Positions 1-6,797 of a stretch of 27,608 bases of DNA are shown in pieces. The DNA comes from a virus. The notes beneath the pieces are model-generated. The model was not told the DNA's origin and did no database searches. It saw only the letters and a list, made by a program, of their open reading frames with translations. Each line of letters opens with the position of its first letter. Within the stretch, counting starts at the first letter, position 1. The stretch spans positions 1 to 27,608 of the IMG/VR virus record IMGVR_UViG_3300034072_000776; one strand, written 5' to 3'. The position numbers were made by a program, and so were the translations under genes.

Positions 1-74
1 GAATTCTTATCGTTTCTCTTATCGTTATGTATATATAATGGAATTCCTCATAGAGAGTAATATCTTTGTCTCTC

Positions 75-1325
75 TCAGATACGAACAGGATGTGGTCGTT
101 TTTCATTACTTTTAATTGCACACAACCAAGCATTAGTAATAGCAATATTATTATCCCACCAAACAGTATCAAGACGATATTCTTGAAATCTTATTGATGT
201 ATTGTGTATATATTGTGCCTTATCTCCTCTCGTGTAGTACCAGAAACTATTTTCATTCCAATAACTCACATGAGTCGGGTCTTGAAATGCTCCTCTCCCA
301 TCAGTTGAGGGTACAGTAATAAATGCCCAACCACCATCACAGAGAACTCTATGAATTTCATTCATAATATGTATGGGATCTTTAACTTTTTGTAGTATAT
401 CATTCGCATAAAGGACAAATGCACTATTGTCCTCTAAAGGAATTTTATCATTTAAATCACACTGAATATCACAAAAAGATTCTTTACCAATAGAAACACA
501 ATTAGGTCTCCTACTATGCAATGGACTTATATCAACCTTGAGTAGTTTTCTTTTATCAGCATCATGTTCAGCAAGTTTACATCCATATTGATGAAATAAT
601 TCAAAAGTTTTCTCTTGAATATTTTTTTGCCTTAGAGTTTGTGTATTACTCCCATCAGGAATCCACCTATAATAGTAAAGAACTTTAGGTATATGCACCA
701 TTTTAGTATTCAGATAAGTTCGAATTAACAATTCATGATCATCACAAATGTTAAATTCTGGATTATGTCCATTTAATTTTTGATATTCTGATTTTCTCCA
801 AGTTCTTATGTGATCCGGAGCATACCAAATAATAGACAATGAATGACTTGTTGGAGGAAAACTATCCATTGCATAATATTTTTCTCCTCTAAATTCTTGG
901 ACTGTATGAGTCCAACCATTTTCAGGATTCCAAGGAACTCTATCAGGATTAAGATCATACATTACAGCATTACTATAAACAAAACCCACTTCAGGATCTT
1001 GATATGCTTTATTCAATTCTTCTAGGCAATCAGAAGAAATTAAGTCATCATGATCGACTTCGACTAAAATATCACCTTTAGCAAGATTAAATGCTTTGTG
1101 TTTAATAAATCCAATATTTTCATGTGATTGTCCAGAAAAAACTTTAACATTATCATTGTCTCTAATTTCTAAAGGAATATCACCCACCTTACATTTTCCA
1201 TTTACATATATTACCCATTCCCAATTAGAGTAGGTTTGGTTTTTTATGGATTCATACAATTCCAAAAGATATGGAATATTAGTTTTTGAATGTTCTGGAG
1301 TAATGATGCTAAATTTATAGTTCAT
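75..1325 (-). CDS. GT2 glycosyltransferase fused to a methyltransferase-like domain
   Basis: Residues 1 to about 230 form a GT-A, family 2 glycosyltransferase: the start MNYKFSIITP is typical, and the metal-binding DXD-type motif DHDD lies at residues 91-94. The C-terminal part (about 265-405) resembles the second half of a class I SAM-dependent methyltransferase (an IPLEDNSAFV stretch, then a helix ending in LCDGGWAFITVPS). I do not see an intact glycine-rich SAM motif I, so methyltransferase activity is uncertain. A TTG at 1334 would extend the frame, but the ATG at 1325 sits one base after the stop codon of the upstream gene (TGATATG) and is the better start, giving 416 residues. It is probably the last gene of the 4.6-0.07 kb glycan block and would transfer a sugar to a surface or virion glycan. 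The glycosyltransferase call is firm; donor and acceptor are unknown. Confidence 0.85.
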   Translation of the reverse strand: MNYKFSIITPEHSKTNIPYLLELYESIKNQTYSNWEWVIYVNGKCKVGDIPLEIRDNDNVKVFSGQSHENIGFIKHKAFNLAKGDILVEVDHDDLISSDCLEELNKAYQDPEVGFVYSNAVMYDLNPDRVPWNPENGWTHTVQEFRGEKYYAMDSFPPTSHSLSIIWYAPDHIRTWRKSEYQKLNGHNPEFNICDDHELLIRTYLNTKMVHIPKVLYYYRWIPDGSNTQTLRQKNIQEKTFELFHQYGCKLAEHDADKRKLLKVDISPLHSRRPNCVSIGKESFCDIQCDLNDKIPLEDNSAFVLYANDILQKVKDPIHIMNEIHRVLCDGGWAFITVPSTDGRGAFQDPTHVSYWNENSFWYYTRGDKAQYIHNTSIRFQEYRLDTVWWDNNIAITNAWLCAIKSNEKRPHPVRI

Positions 1326-1326
1326 A

Positions 1327-1908
1327 TCAATCAAAGAAAAACATGTGAAAAAGTCTAGAGTCTTCTAAAGTTTGTCCAAAATATTTTGATGCTGCGTGAA
1401 TACACTTACCATTAAAAATAACTAATCGATTAAAAACATTTCCTACAGTATCCACCAATTCAAATTTTGTACTGTCATAAAATCCACCAGAAAAACAATC
1501 ATCAATTCCATCATCTTGGTGTCTTTTTTTAGTTTCTTTATGGGCATAAAAAGAAGTACCACATTCAAATGGAGCATTTGGTGTCAAATAAATCATTCCT
1601 GCCCACTGTTGATTATCAGTATGATACACTAAAAGATCTTGGGCATTGCAACTTTGAAAAACACCGTTCATTCCATAATCATCCCAAACATTAATTTTTT
1701 TCCCTATAATGTCTTCAAATACTTTTTTTGTTCCTGGAACAAAATATTGTGTTTGAGTTCTTTTTCCTTTATAGTATCTTAAATCTTCAACAAATTCTTG
1801 TTGAAGAGCAAAGTCTCTTATGATATATGGATCTGAATAAAAATTATCAACTACAAAAATTCTTTTATCAAAGTTGTGGTTAATTGTAGTGTTGGTTAAG
1901 AAATTCAT
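1327..1908 (-). CDS. 2OG-Fe(II)-oxygenase-like protein (DUF6445 type)
   Basis: This 193-residue protein has the double-stranded beta-helix signature of small phage iron/2-oxoglutarate oxygenases: HTD at 96-98 (candidate H and D iron ligands), WAGMIYLTPNAP at about 102-113, the distal histidine in IHAAS at 170-174 (H171), and R185 near the end as candidate 2OG-binding arginine. It is a clear paralogue of the protein at 4027-4593 (shared DNFYSDP/DDFYSDP start, YLTPNAP, HKET, RLFxxFFF end). It overlaps the upstream glycosyltransferase gene by ATGA, so the two are co-translated. The best family match from memory is DUF6445, whose substrate is not established. The context suggests modification of a sugar or of a glycosylated protein, but this is inference. 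Confidence 0.75.
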   Translation of the reverse strand: MNFLTNTTINHNFDKRIFVVDNFYSDPYIIRDFALQQEFVEDLRYYKGKRTQTQYFVPGTKKVFEDIIGKKINVWDDYGMNGVFQSCNAQDLLVYHTDNQQWAGMIYLTPNAPFECGTSFYAHKETKKRHQDDGIDDCFSGGFYDSTKFELVDTVGNVFNRLVIFNGKCIHAASKYFGQTLEDSRLFHMFFFD

Positions 1909-2987
1909 TTTTTTAATTTTTCTATTGCTGTGTTATGTAAATATTGAACATATTCTCCGGTGTCATAATATGCACCATTATGAATCAAAAACATTAAATT
2001 TGGAAAAGGATTTTTTCTTTCAGGATTTATAAGCATACTTGTATAATAGAACATATTTTCAAAATCTTCAAGGTCAAAGTATATTTCAGCAAGACCACAT
2101 AGATGTTCATTTCTTTGAAAACAATATTTAGAACATTTTTCATATGCTTCTATTGCTTTATCATATTCTTTACAAAATTTGTATGCATTTCCAACTAAGT
2201 ATTGGGAATAATAAACCATCTCATCTGCTCTACCAACATAATCTACAAAACTTTGACAATAAAAAATACATCTTCTTGCATATTCTTTTTGATGTTCATA
2301 CCCCAGAGGAAAATCACTTCCATAACAATCACTATAACTTTTTCCAACATAAAAGAAATGATATAAATCTTGTAACAAAGTTCCTTTAGAAAGATGCTGT
2401 TCTTCTAACTCTAAAGCATCTACTAAAAACTTAGTAGGATCTACATAAGAATTTCCTTCACTTGTAATAAACTGTCTAAACTTTGTGTCTAAAGTAAAGC
2501 GTTCAAAATCTTCTCCACAATCAGGTAAGATAATACATTCATGTCTCTTGTCATGTTTAAATCTCCAAGGAAGTTTTGCATTCCACAACCTTGTTCTAAA
2601 CCAAGATGCCCCTGTTGTAGTAGCCATAACATTCCAAGCTTTGACTTCTGTATCTTCTAGTATAGACCAATCAAAGTCATCATCAACAACTAATTGCTCA
2701 TCAGCATCAATTCTAAACAACCAATCACATTCATGATTAGTATTATAACACTCTTGAACTAAATGATCACTATTCCAACCAGGATATCGCCACTCTACAT
2801 TATAACAATATCCTGGAATGTCTTTATCCTCAAAAAACTTTTCTATGATCTCTTGTGTATTGTCTGTACCATTACACTGAATGATCCAATAATCAATATA
2901 CCTATAACAAGATTTTAAAACTCTTTCAATAATGTGAGATTCATTTCCCACCATCATATTCAGACACAGTTTAGTTTTTTTCATCAT
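1905..2987 (-). CDS. GT2 glycosyltransferase with C-terminal TPR-like region
   Basis: The protein has 360 residues. The N-terminal part is a GT-A family 2 domain: KLCLNMMVGNE at the start, CNGTDNT near 38-44, and the metal-binding motif in FRIDADEQL (DAD at 94-96). The C-terminal part (about 250-330) contains helical pairs resembling tetratricopeptide repeats (a YLVGNAYKFCKEYDKAIEAYEKC stretch and a following LAEIYFDLEDFENMFYYTSM stretch), an arrangement common in SunS-like and related family 2 enzymes. Start and stop overlap their neighbours by 4 bases, placing it in a translationally coupled string between UDP-galactopyranose mutase and a 2OG-type oxygenase. Proximity makes a galactofuranosyl donor possible, but nothing in the sequence fixes the donor. 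Confidence 0.85.
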   Translation of the reverse strand: MMKKTKLCLNMMVGNESHIIERVLKSCYRYIDYWIIQCNGTDNTQEIIEKFFEDKDIPGYCYNVEWRYPGWNSDHLVQECYNTNHECDWLFRIDADEQLVVDDDFDWSILEDTEVKAWNVMATTTGASWFRTRLWNAKLPWRFKHDKRHECIILPDCGEDFERFTLDTKFRQFITSEGNSYVDPTKFLVDALELEEQHLSKGTLLQDLYHFFYVGKSYSDCYGSDFPLGYEHQKEYARRCIFYCQSFVDYVGRADEMVYYSQYLVGNAYKFCKEYDKAIEAYEKCSKYCFQRNEHLCGLAEIYFDLEDFENMFYYTSMLINPERKNPFPNLMFLIHNGAYYDTGEYVQYLHNTAIEKLKK

Positions 2988-4027
2988 TCTTCAATTTCAG
3001 TATTTGGTGTCAAAATGTGATCTACAAATCCCATTCTTTTCAATTTGTTTGCAGTTCTTGCAATAGTTTGATCTATAGTCAGATACTTATATGTTGCAGT
3101 TCTTCCCACAAAAATTGTATTTTTTTCTTCTTGCATTAAAGGTTTATATTGTTCAAACTGTTCCAGATATTTTCCAAATATCATAGGATAATAAGGATTA
3201 TTCACTCCCTCAACATGTTCTATAGGATATTCTCTGGTAACGATTGTTGTTTCAACATCTTGATTATACCAATAAGAATGATCAATTGCCCTATTCCACA
3301 TATTATTTTTATTACATTCATTTAACTGAATATAAACTGTTTTGGGACAATAGATATGTTCAAACTTCAAAGACCTATAAGATAAAGGTCCATGCTGATA
3401 GTTAAAATAATTATCTACCTTTCCAGTAAAAACTAAAAGGTCACATTTATCTTTAAGTTTTTTCCACTCATCTTTTGGAACATTCAAATGAACTGGAATA
3501 TCATCAAAAATATTTTTGAACATATCTACAAATCCATTCTTTGGAAGACCTTGATACTTTTGTGACGTAAAGGAACCATCTGTTCCAGGTTTTCTTACAG
3601 GAAGTCTATTCAAAATTCCCATAGGAAGTTCTTCCATTTTAACTCCCCACATCTTTTCAGAGTAGTCTCTGAAAACCAATTCTTTAATTTCATTATCATC
3701 CAATCTTCTTCCAATAATTTTATCAGAGTTATCATTATATGGAATTGGAATTCTACCTAACTTTGTATTTGCCCAAACTTGAACTGAAAAGTTATTAAAG
3801 GAAGCAAACTGATTTAACCACTTCCATACACGTTCACTATCAGTATGAATAGCATGTGGACCATGAGCATGAACCACACAACCTGTTCTTTCATCCACAT
3901 AATCATAACAGTTTCCAGACAGATATTCTCTTGTCTCAAATACTTCTACATCCCATCTATTATCTTTTAAAATTCTCGCAGAAGTTGCACCTGCAGTGCC
4001 TGATCCAATTACATATGCCAACATCAT
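2984..4027 (-). CDS. glf: UDP-galactopyranose mutase
   Basis: This FAD enzyme converts UDP-galactopyranose to UDP-galactofuranose, the donor for galactofuranose in bacterial glycans. Visible family marks in order: the dinucleotide-binding YVIGSGTAGAT near the N terminus, SGNCYDY, GPHAIHTD, the KMWG region, LNRLPVR, YQGLPKNGFVDMF, FTGKVDNYFNY followed by YRSLKFE, and a C-terminal GRTATYKYLTIDQTIARA-like segment that closes the FAD site. The 347-residue length is slightly shorter than typical bacterial Glf (about 370-390). The frame opens with TTG at 4030, but ATG at 4027 overlaps the upstream stop (ATGA) and is preferred. It implies that this phage or its host glycan contains galactofuranose. 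The GT2 genes next to it are candidate users. Confidence 0.93.
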   Translation of the reverse strand: MMLAYVIGSGTAGATSARILKDNRWDVEVFETREYLSGNCYDYVDERTGCVVHAHGPHAIHTDSERVWKWLNQFASFNNFSVQVWANTKLGRIPIPYNDNSDKIIGRRLDDNEIKELVFRDYSEKMWGVKMEELPMGILNRLPVRKPGTDGSFTSQKYQGLPKNGFVDMFKNIFDDIPVHLNVPKDEWKKLKDKCDLLVFTGKVDNYFNYQHGPLSYRSLKFEHIYCPKTVYIQLNECNKNNMWNRAIDHSYWYNQDVETTIVTREYPIEHVEGVNNPYYPMIFGKYLEQFEQYKPLMQEEKNTIFVGRTATYKYLTIDQTIARTANKLKRMGFVDHILTPNTEIEE

Positions 4028-4593
4028 CAATACCTTGTATTAAAGAAAAACGTTTGAAATAGTCTACCATTATTAATATCATTCCCAAAATAATTTATAG
4101 AAGAATGATATAGATTGCCAGAATAAAGAATTAATCGATTATAGATGTTTCCAACTTTATCAACAACCTCCCATTTTGTAAGATCGTAAGAGTCTTCACC
4201 ATGATCCTTTTTATCAATGGAAAATCTTTCGTTTGTTTCTTTATGCAAGTACAATGCAGTTCCACCATCAATTGGTGCGTTTGGAGTTAAATAACAGACT
4301 CCTGCCCACATATTGTTATAATCGGAATGAATCCATGTTCTATCCATTGAGGTACAAATCTGAAAAGACCCACTATACCCATCCCCATTTTCATCAAGAA
4401 ACCAATCAGTTACTCCACCACCAGCATAAGATATTAAAGAATTAATAACTTCTTTCTGACTATCATTTAAAAAAGATTTTGTTCTAAGACCAGGAAAATT
4501 TCCACGAACAGAAAATTCTTGATTTAATGCAAAATTCCTAACAGCATCAGGATCACTATAAAAATCATCAACTATTATCAAATTAACTTTCAT
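4027..4593 (-). CDS. 2OG-Fe(II)-oxygenase-like protein (DUF6445 type), second copy
   Basis: 188 residues, paralogous to the protein at 1327-1908. Candidate iron ligands are H89 and D91 (WIHSD), then H163 (LYHSS), and R177 (GRLFQTFFF) as candidate 2OG-binding residue. The YLTPNAPIDGG stretch and LHKET are shared with the paralogue, but overall divergence is large, so the duplication is old or the copies came separately. It starts with ATG overlapping the stop of the upstream small gene (ATGA) and ends in an ATGA overlap with the mutase gene. Substrate unknown; hydroxylation of a sugar or protein in the glycan pathway is a guess from context. Confidence 0.75.
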   Translation of the reverse strand: MKVNLIIVDDFYSDPDAVRNFALNQEFSVRGNFPGLRTKSFLNDSQKEVINSLISYAGGGVTDWFLDENGDGYSGSFQICTSMDRTWIHSDYNNMWAGVCYLTPNAPIDGGTALYLHKETNERFSIDKKDHGEDSYDLTKWEVVDKVGNIYNRLILYSGNLYHSSINYFGNDINNGRLFQTFFFNTRY

Positions 4594-4862
4594 ACAATTA
4601 CAGGTTCTCCTTGACCTTCTGGAAGTTTTTCCCTATAAGAATTTAATTGCTCCACTTTTCCAGCAGGCAGTCCAATCTGTCCAGGAAGTTGTTTATCAGT
4701 TGTTGAAGTAATATCAATCACTTGATCCATAATAAAACGATGCCGACTGTAAGAGCGATTATTTGAATCAAAACTGACCATCATAATCGCATCATTAATA
4801 TCACCACAGTGTGCAATGACTCTTCCAGTCTTATTATCAGTTACGATCCAGTATTCGTTCAT
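4590..4862 (-). CDS. conserved small hypothetical protein (90 aa)
   Basis: A 90-residue soluble protein opening with MNEYWIVTDNKTGRVIAHCGD, with no membrane segment and no motif I can assign. The C-terminal third is rich in proline, glycine and glutamine (KQLPGQIGLPAGKVEQL), likely a flexible tail. It is coupled to the oxygenase gene downstream by ATGA, and its start lies inside the end of the 44-residue gene upstream. It reads like the short conserved hypothetical proteins common in cyanomyoviruses. Function unknown. Confidence 0.75.
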   Translation of the reverse strand: MNEYWIVTDNKTGRVIAHCGDINDAIMMVSFDSNNRSYSRHRFIMDQVIDITSTTDKQLPGQIGLPAGKVEQLNSYREKLPEGQGEPVIV

Positions 4863-4971
4863 TATCTAAAGTCTTTTGATTATTATAGGACACTTCTGGT
4901 TTTCTGTAAAGGTTTGGAAAAGTATCTCTTATAATTTCTGCGAGTTTATAAGGTGTTTCTGTAGTAATCAT
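4837..4971 (-). CDS. small hypothetical protein (44 aa)
   Basis: The reading frame runs from ATG at 4971 to TGA at 4837 and encodes MITTETPYKLAEIIRDTFPN followed by a basic, asparagine-rich tail. The start overlaps the stop of the metallophosphoesterase gene (ATGA), the coupling used throughout this region, and the frame fills what would otherwise be the only gap in the string. It overlaps the next gene by 26 bases. No domain recognised. Confidence 0.55.
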   Translation of the reverse strand: MITTETPYKLAEIIRDTFPNLYRKPEVSYNNQKTLDNERILDRN

Positions 4972-5675
4972 TTATATTTTTCAAGAGAGTACATTCCATT
5001 TTTTTCAACAATTGCCGTACAAGAATCACACCAATCACCACAACACATATACAGAAGTTTGTTAAAGTATCTCACATTACCATGATGAATATGCCCACAG
5101 ATTACTCCATTATATTTTTTATCTCTCTGAACACAGAAAGATGAAATATCAGTCTCATAACGATTGATATAGTTTTTACCTCTTACTGTATTCTTAAGAG
5201 CATAAACCAAAGAGAATCTAAAAAACCTTTCCAGAAATAAACTTAAAGGTGTAATCAGTTCATATCCTTTATTGAACATTAACTGCTTCCAAGAACCAGA
5301 AGAATACTCAGAATACTTATCTCCATGAACACAAAGAAATTTGTTTCCCTTTGAATCTTCATGAACATATTCATCAACCATTCGGAAGTTCTTATGTTTA
5401 AAATCACAATACCGACGAATCTGACCTTCGTGATTTCCAAGAATATAAACGACTTCTGTACCTTTCTTGATTAGATTCATAATCTGATGAACACACTCAG
5501 TATGCTCTTTCGTCCAACGAGTGTTATATTTTTCCATACAGGCAATATCAATAATATCACCCACTAAAACTAACTTTTTTGTTTTTAGGTTTTTAATGAA
5601 CTTATAAAATCTTTCCGTATCACATCTAGGCGTCCCCAAATGAACATCAGAAATGAATACCGTATCGTAAGTCAT
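4968..5675 (-). CDS. calcineurin-like metallophosphoesterase (LpxH-like)
   Basis: All five metal-site blocks of calcineurin-like phosphoesterases are present in order: SDVHLG, VGDIID, LGNHEG, CVHGD and CGHIHHGN. Overall shape and the 235-residue length fit the UDP-2,3-diacylglucosamine pyrophosphatase group (LpxH, COG2908), which acts in lipid A synthesis. The 150-180 region (FLERFFRFSLVYALKN) is hydrophobic and aromatic and may touch a membrane or lipid substrate. A TTG at 5681 would extend the frame, but ATG at 5675 lies two bases after the stop of the upstream gene (TGATTATG) and is preferred. Substrate is unproven; related enzymes also cleave other phosphodiesters or nucleotides. Confidence 0.85.
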   Translation of the reverse strand: MTYDTVFISDVHLGTPRCDTERFYKFIKNLKTKKLVLVGDIIDIACMEKYNTRWTKEHTECVHQIMNLIKKGTEVVYILGNHEGQIRRYCDFKHKNFRMVDEYVHEDSKGNKFLCVHGDKYSEYSSGSWKQLMFNKGYELITPLSLFLERFFRFSLVYALKNTVRGKNYINRYETDISSFCVQRDKKYNGVICGHIHHGNVRYFNKLLYMCCGDWCDSCTAIVEKNGMYSLEKYK

Positions 5676-5677
5676 AA

Positions 5678-5839
5678 TCAATATCTTGACGGTGTATATT
5701 CAATGTCTTCTAGGATTTCATTGAGCATTGTACCATATTCTTTAAATCTTTTGTCACCAGCAATAAAACATCTCTGACGCATCCATACCGCATCGGCAAG
5801 AAGTTTTACTTGGTCTTCTGTGAGTGTTATGGTTTTCAT
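5678..5839 (-). CDS. small hypothetical protein (53 aa)
   Basis: The frame runs from ATG at 5839 to TGA at 5678, encoding MKTITLTEDQVKLLADAVWM followed by RQRCFIAGDKRFKEYGTMLN and an acidic end. A good Shine-Dalgarno sequence (AAGAAGG) lies about a dozen bases upstream, and the stop is two bases before the metallophosphoesterase start. The sequence looks helical and soluble, like other short cyanophage proteins that start with a TLTEDQ helix. Function unknown. Confidence 0.7.
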   Translation of the reverse strand: MKTITLTEDQVKLLADAVWMRQRCFIAGDKRFKEYGTMLNEILEDIEYTPSRY

Positions 5840-5869
5840 TTTAGTATTGCAACCTTCTTATGTAGTAGT

Positions 5870-5950
5870 TTAATAATGATAATGGTCTGTGAGTGATATG
5901 AGAGTTATAAAGACTCCGAAGAGTATGAAGAATGTGAGGATTGGGAGCAT
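5870..5950 (-). CDS. tiny membrane peptide (26 aa)
   Basis: A 26-codon frame from ATG at 5950 to TAA at 5870 encodes one hydrophobic helix (MLPILTFFILFGVFITLISL) with a short polar tail DHYHY. It begins one base after the stop of the 51-residue gene upstream, which fits the local packing. No strong Shine-Dalgarno sequence is seen, so translation is uncertain. Confidence 0.4.
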   Translation of the reverse strand: MLPILTFFILFGVFITLISLTDHYHY

Positions 5951-5951
5951 T

Positions 5952-6107
5952 TTATTGATGTTTTTGTAGGTATTTAATCATTTCCTGTAAATATTCAGTT
6001 GCTTTATCCCAATTTCCATTAAATCTTTCTTCTAATTGATTATAAATTTTTTCTGCTCTTTCATATTCAAGTCCAGTTGATTGAATAAATCCTTCTTTAG
6101 TAATCAT
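5952..6107 (-). CDS. small hypothetical protein (51 aa)
   Basis: The frame runs from ATG at 6107 to TAA at 5952 and encodes MITKEGFIQSTGLEYERAEK followed by a helical, charged stretch (NQLEERFNGNWDKATEYLQE). The start overlaps the end of the homing endonuclease gene by 11 bases. It has no membrane segment and looks like a helical soluble protein. Function unknown. It would be transcribed with the endonuclease. Confidence 0.6.
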   Translation of the reverse strand: MITKEGFIQSTGLEYERAEKIYNQLEERFNGNWDKATEYLQEMIKYLQKHQ

Positions 6108-6711
6108 AATGTTTTAGTGTTTTTTCTGTAAGGTTAATGATTTCAGTTATAGGCAATTCTACCATATAACACTCTGTATATCCACTATCTGTGGTCTTAA
6201 AATTAATTTTATAATTTTGATATTTTTGATGAATAAACTTTTCAAGGTGATGCACTTGATAATGTATACCTTTCCATATTTTTATTACACTATGAAGTTT
6301 ATTTTTAGTATGATTTGATAGTTTATTAAAACTCCTACCAACTTTATAAACTAATTTTCCATCAAGATAAACAATCACCAAATACAAATAATCAGTATCA
6401 AAATATCTTTTACTCCAAGGATTTTGATAATTGTTTCCTTTTAATTTTTCTCCATATTTTTTAACTCTTTCATCAGTATCTTTTGTTAGACCTTTATTCC
6501 AAGATACTTGTGCTCCTTTTACTCCCTTATTCCAAGGTTCTTTTCCAATCTGCCATTCAGACCAATTCCTAGAAATATTACAAGATTTTATGTGCTTATA
6601 TACACTCGGTTTTGGAACATTAAGTTGTCTTGAAATCTCATAAGAAGAAAGACCAGACAAATACATTTGTTCCCAAAGTTTCTTATCATCATCAGTATAT
6701 TTCACATTCAT
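6097..6711 (-). CDS. free-standing homing endonuclease (NUMOD3/GIY-YIG-like)
   Basis: The frame is open from 6846, but its first 45 codons overlap the end of psbA, the promoter and the terminator. The ATG at 6711 (204 residues, MNVKYTDDDKK) is the realistic start. Residues about 18-42 (LSSYEISRQLNVPKPSVYKHIK) form a helix-turn-helix. Then come two WNKG repeats (EPWNKGVKG and SWNKGLTKDTDER) of the NUMOD3 DNA-binding type found in phage homing endonucleases. The C-terminal part (about 105-200: YLYLVIVYLDGKLVYKVGRS, later HHLEKFIHQKY) resembles a divergent GIY-YIG or T5orf172-like nuclease core. In cyanophage S-PM2 a free-standing endonuclease, F-CphI, lies next to psbA and targets that gene, so the same position here suggests psbA as target. 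It has its own early and late promoter candidates. Confidence 0.8.
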   Translation of the reverse strand: MNVKYTDDDKKLWEQMYLSGLSSYEISRQLNVPKPSVYKHIKSCNISRNWSEWQIGKEPWNKGVKGAQVSWNKGLTKDTDERVKKYGEKLKGNNYQNPWSKRYFDTDYLYLVIVYLDGKLVYKVGRSFNKLSNHTKNKLHSVIKIWKGIHYQVHHLEKFIHQKYQNYKINFKTTDSGYTECYMVELPITEIINLTEKTLKHYDY

Positions 6712-6734
6712 TGTGGTCTGCTCATAGTTATTAT

Positions 6735-6742
6735 TATTTATA
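6735..6742 (-). promoter_or_regulatory. T4-type late promoter for the homing endonuclease
   Basis: On the minus strand the exact T4 late-promoter octamer TATAAATA lies just after the U-tract of the psbA terminator and 24 bases before the endonuclease ATG. Transcription would start near 6728, leaving a leader of about 17 bases. Confidence 0.65.
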
Positions 6743-6765
6743 AAAAAGAGACCTTTGCAGGTCTC
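6742..6765 (-). terminator. intrinsic terminator after psbA
   Basis: On the minus strand a perfect 7-bp stem GAGACCT/AGGTCTC with a 4-base loop is followed by six T residues. It lies about 30 bases after the psbA stop codon and should end psbA transcripts. Confidence 0.85.
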
Positions 6766-6768
6766 CAT

Positions 6769-6797
6769 ATTATACCATATATTTAGTTTTATATCAA
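6769..6797 (-). promoter_or_regulatory. sigma70-type promoter overlapping the psbA stop codon
   Basis: TTGATA (6797-6792), exactly 17 bases, then TATAAT (6774-6769) preceded by TGG (an extended -10). The TGA inside the -35 box is the psbA stop codon. The predicted start, near 6762, falls inside the left arm of the psbA terminator, so transcripts from here would lack a full terminator stem and read into the endonuclease gene. Confidence 0.75.

Noticed and set aside
1-74. TATAAT-like plus-strand sequence (34-39), repeated CTTATCGTT, and an 8-codon minus-strand frame at the left edge
   Set aside because: There is no matching -35 box, no plus-strand gene to serve, and the frame is too short; repeats of 9 bases can be chance.
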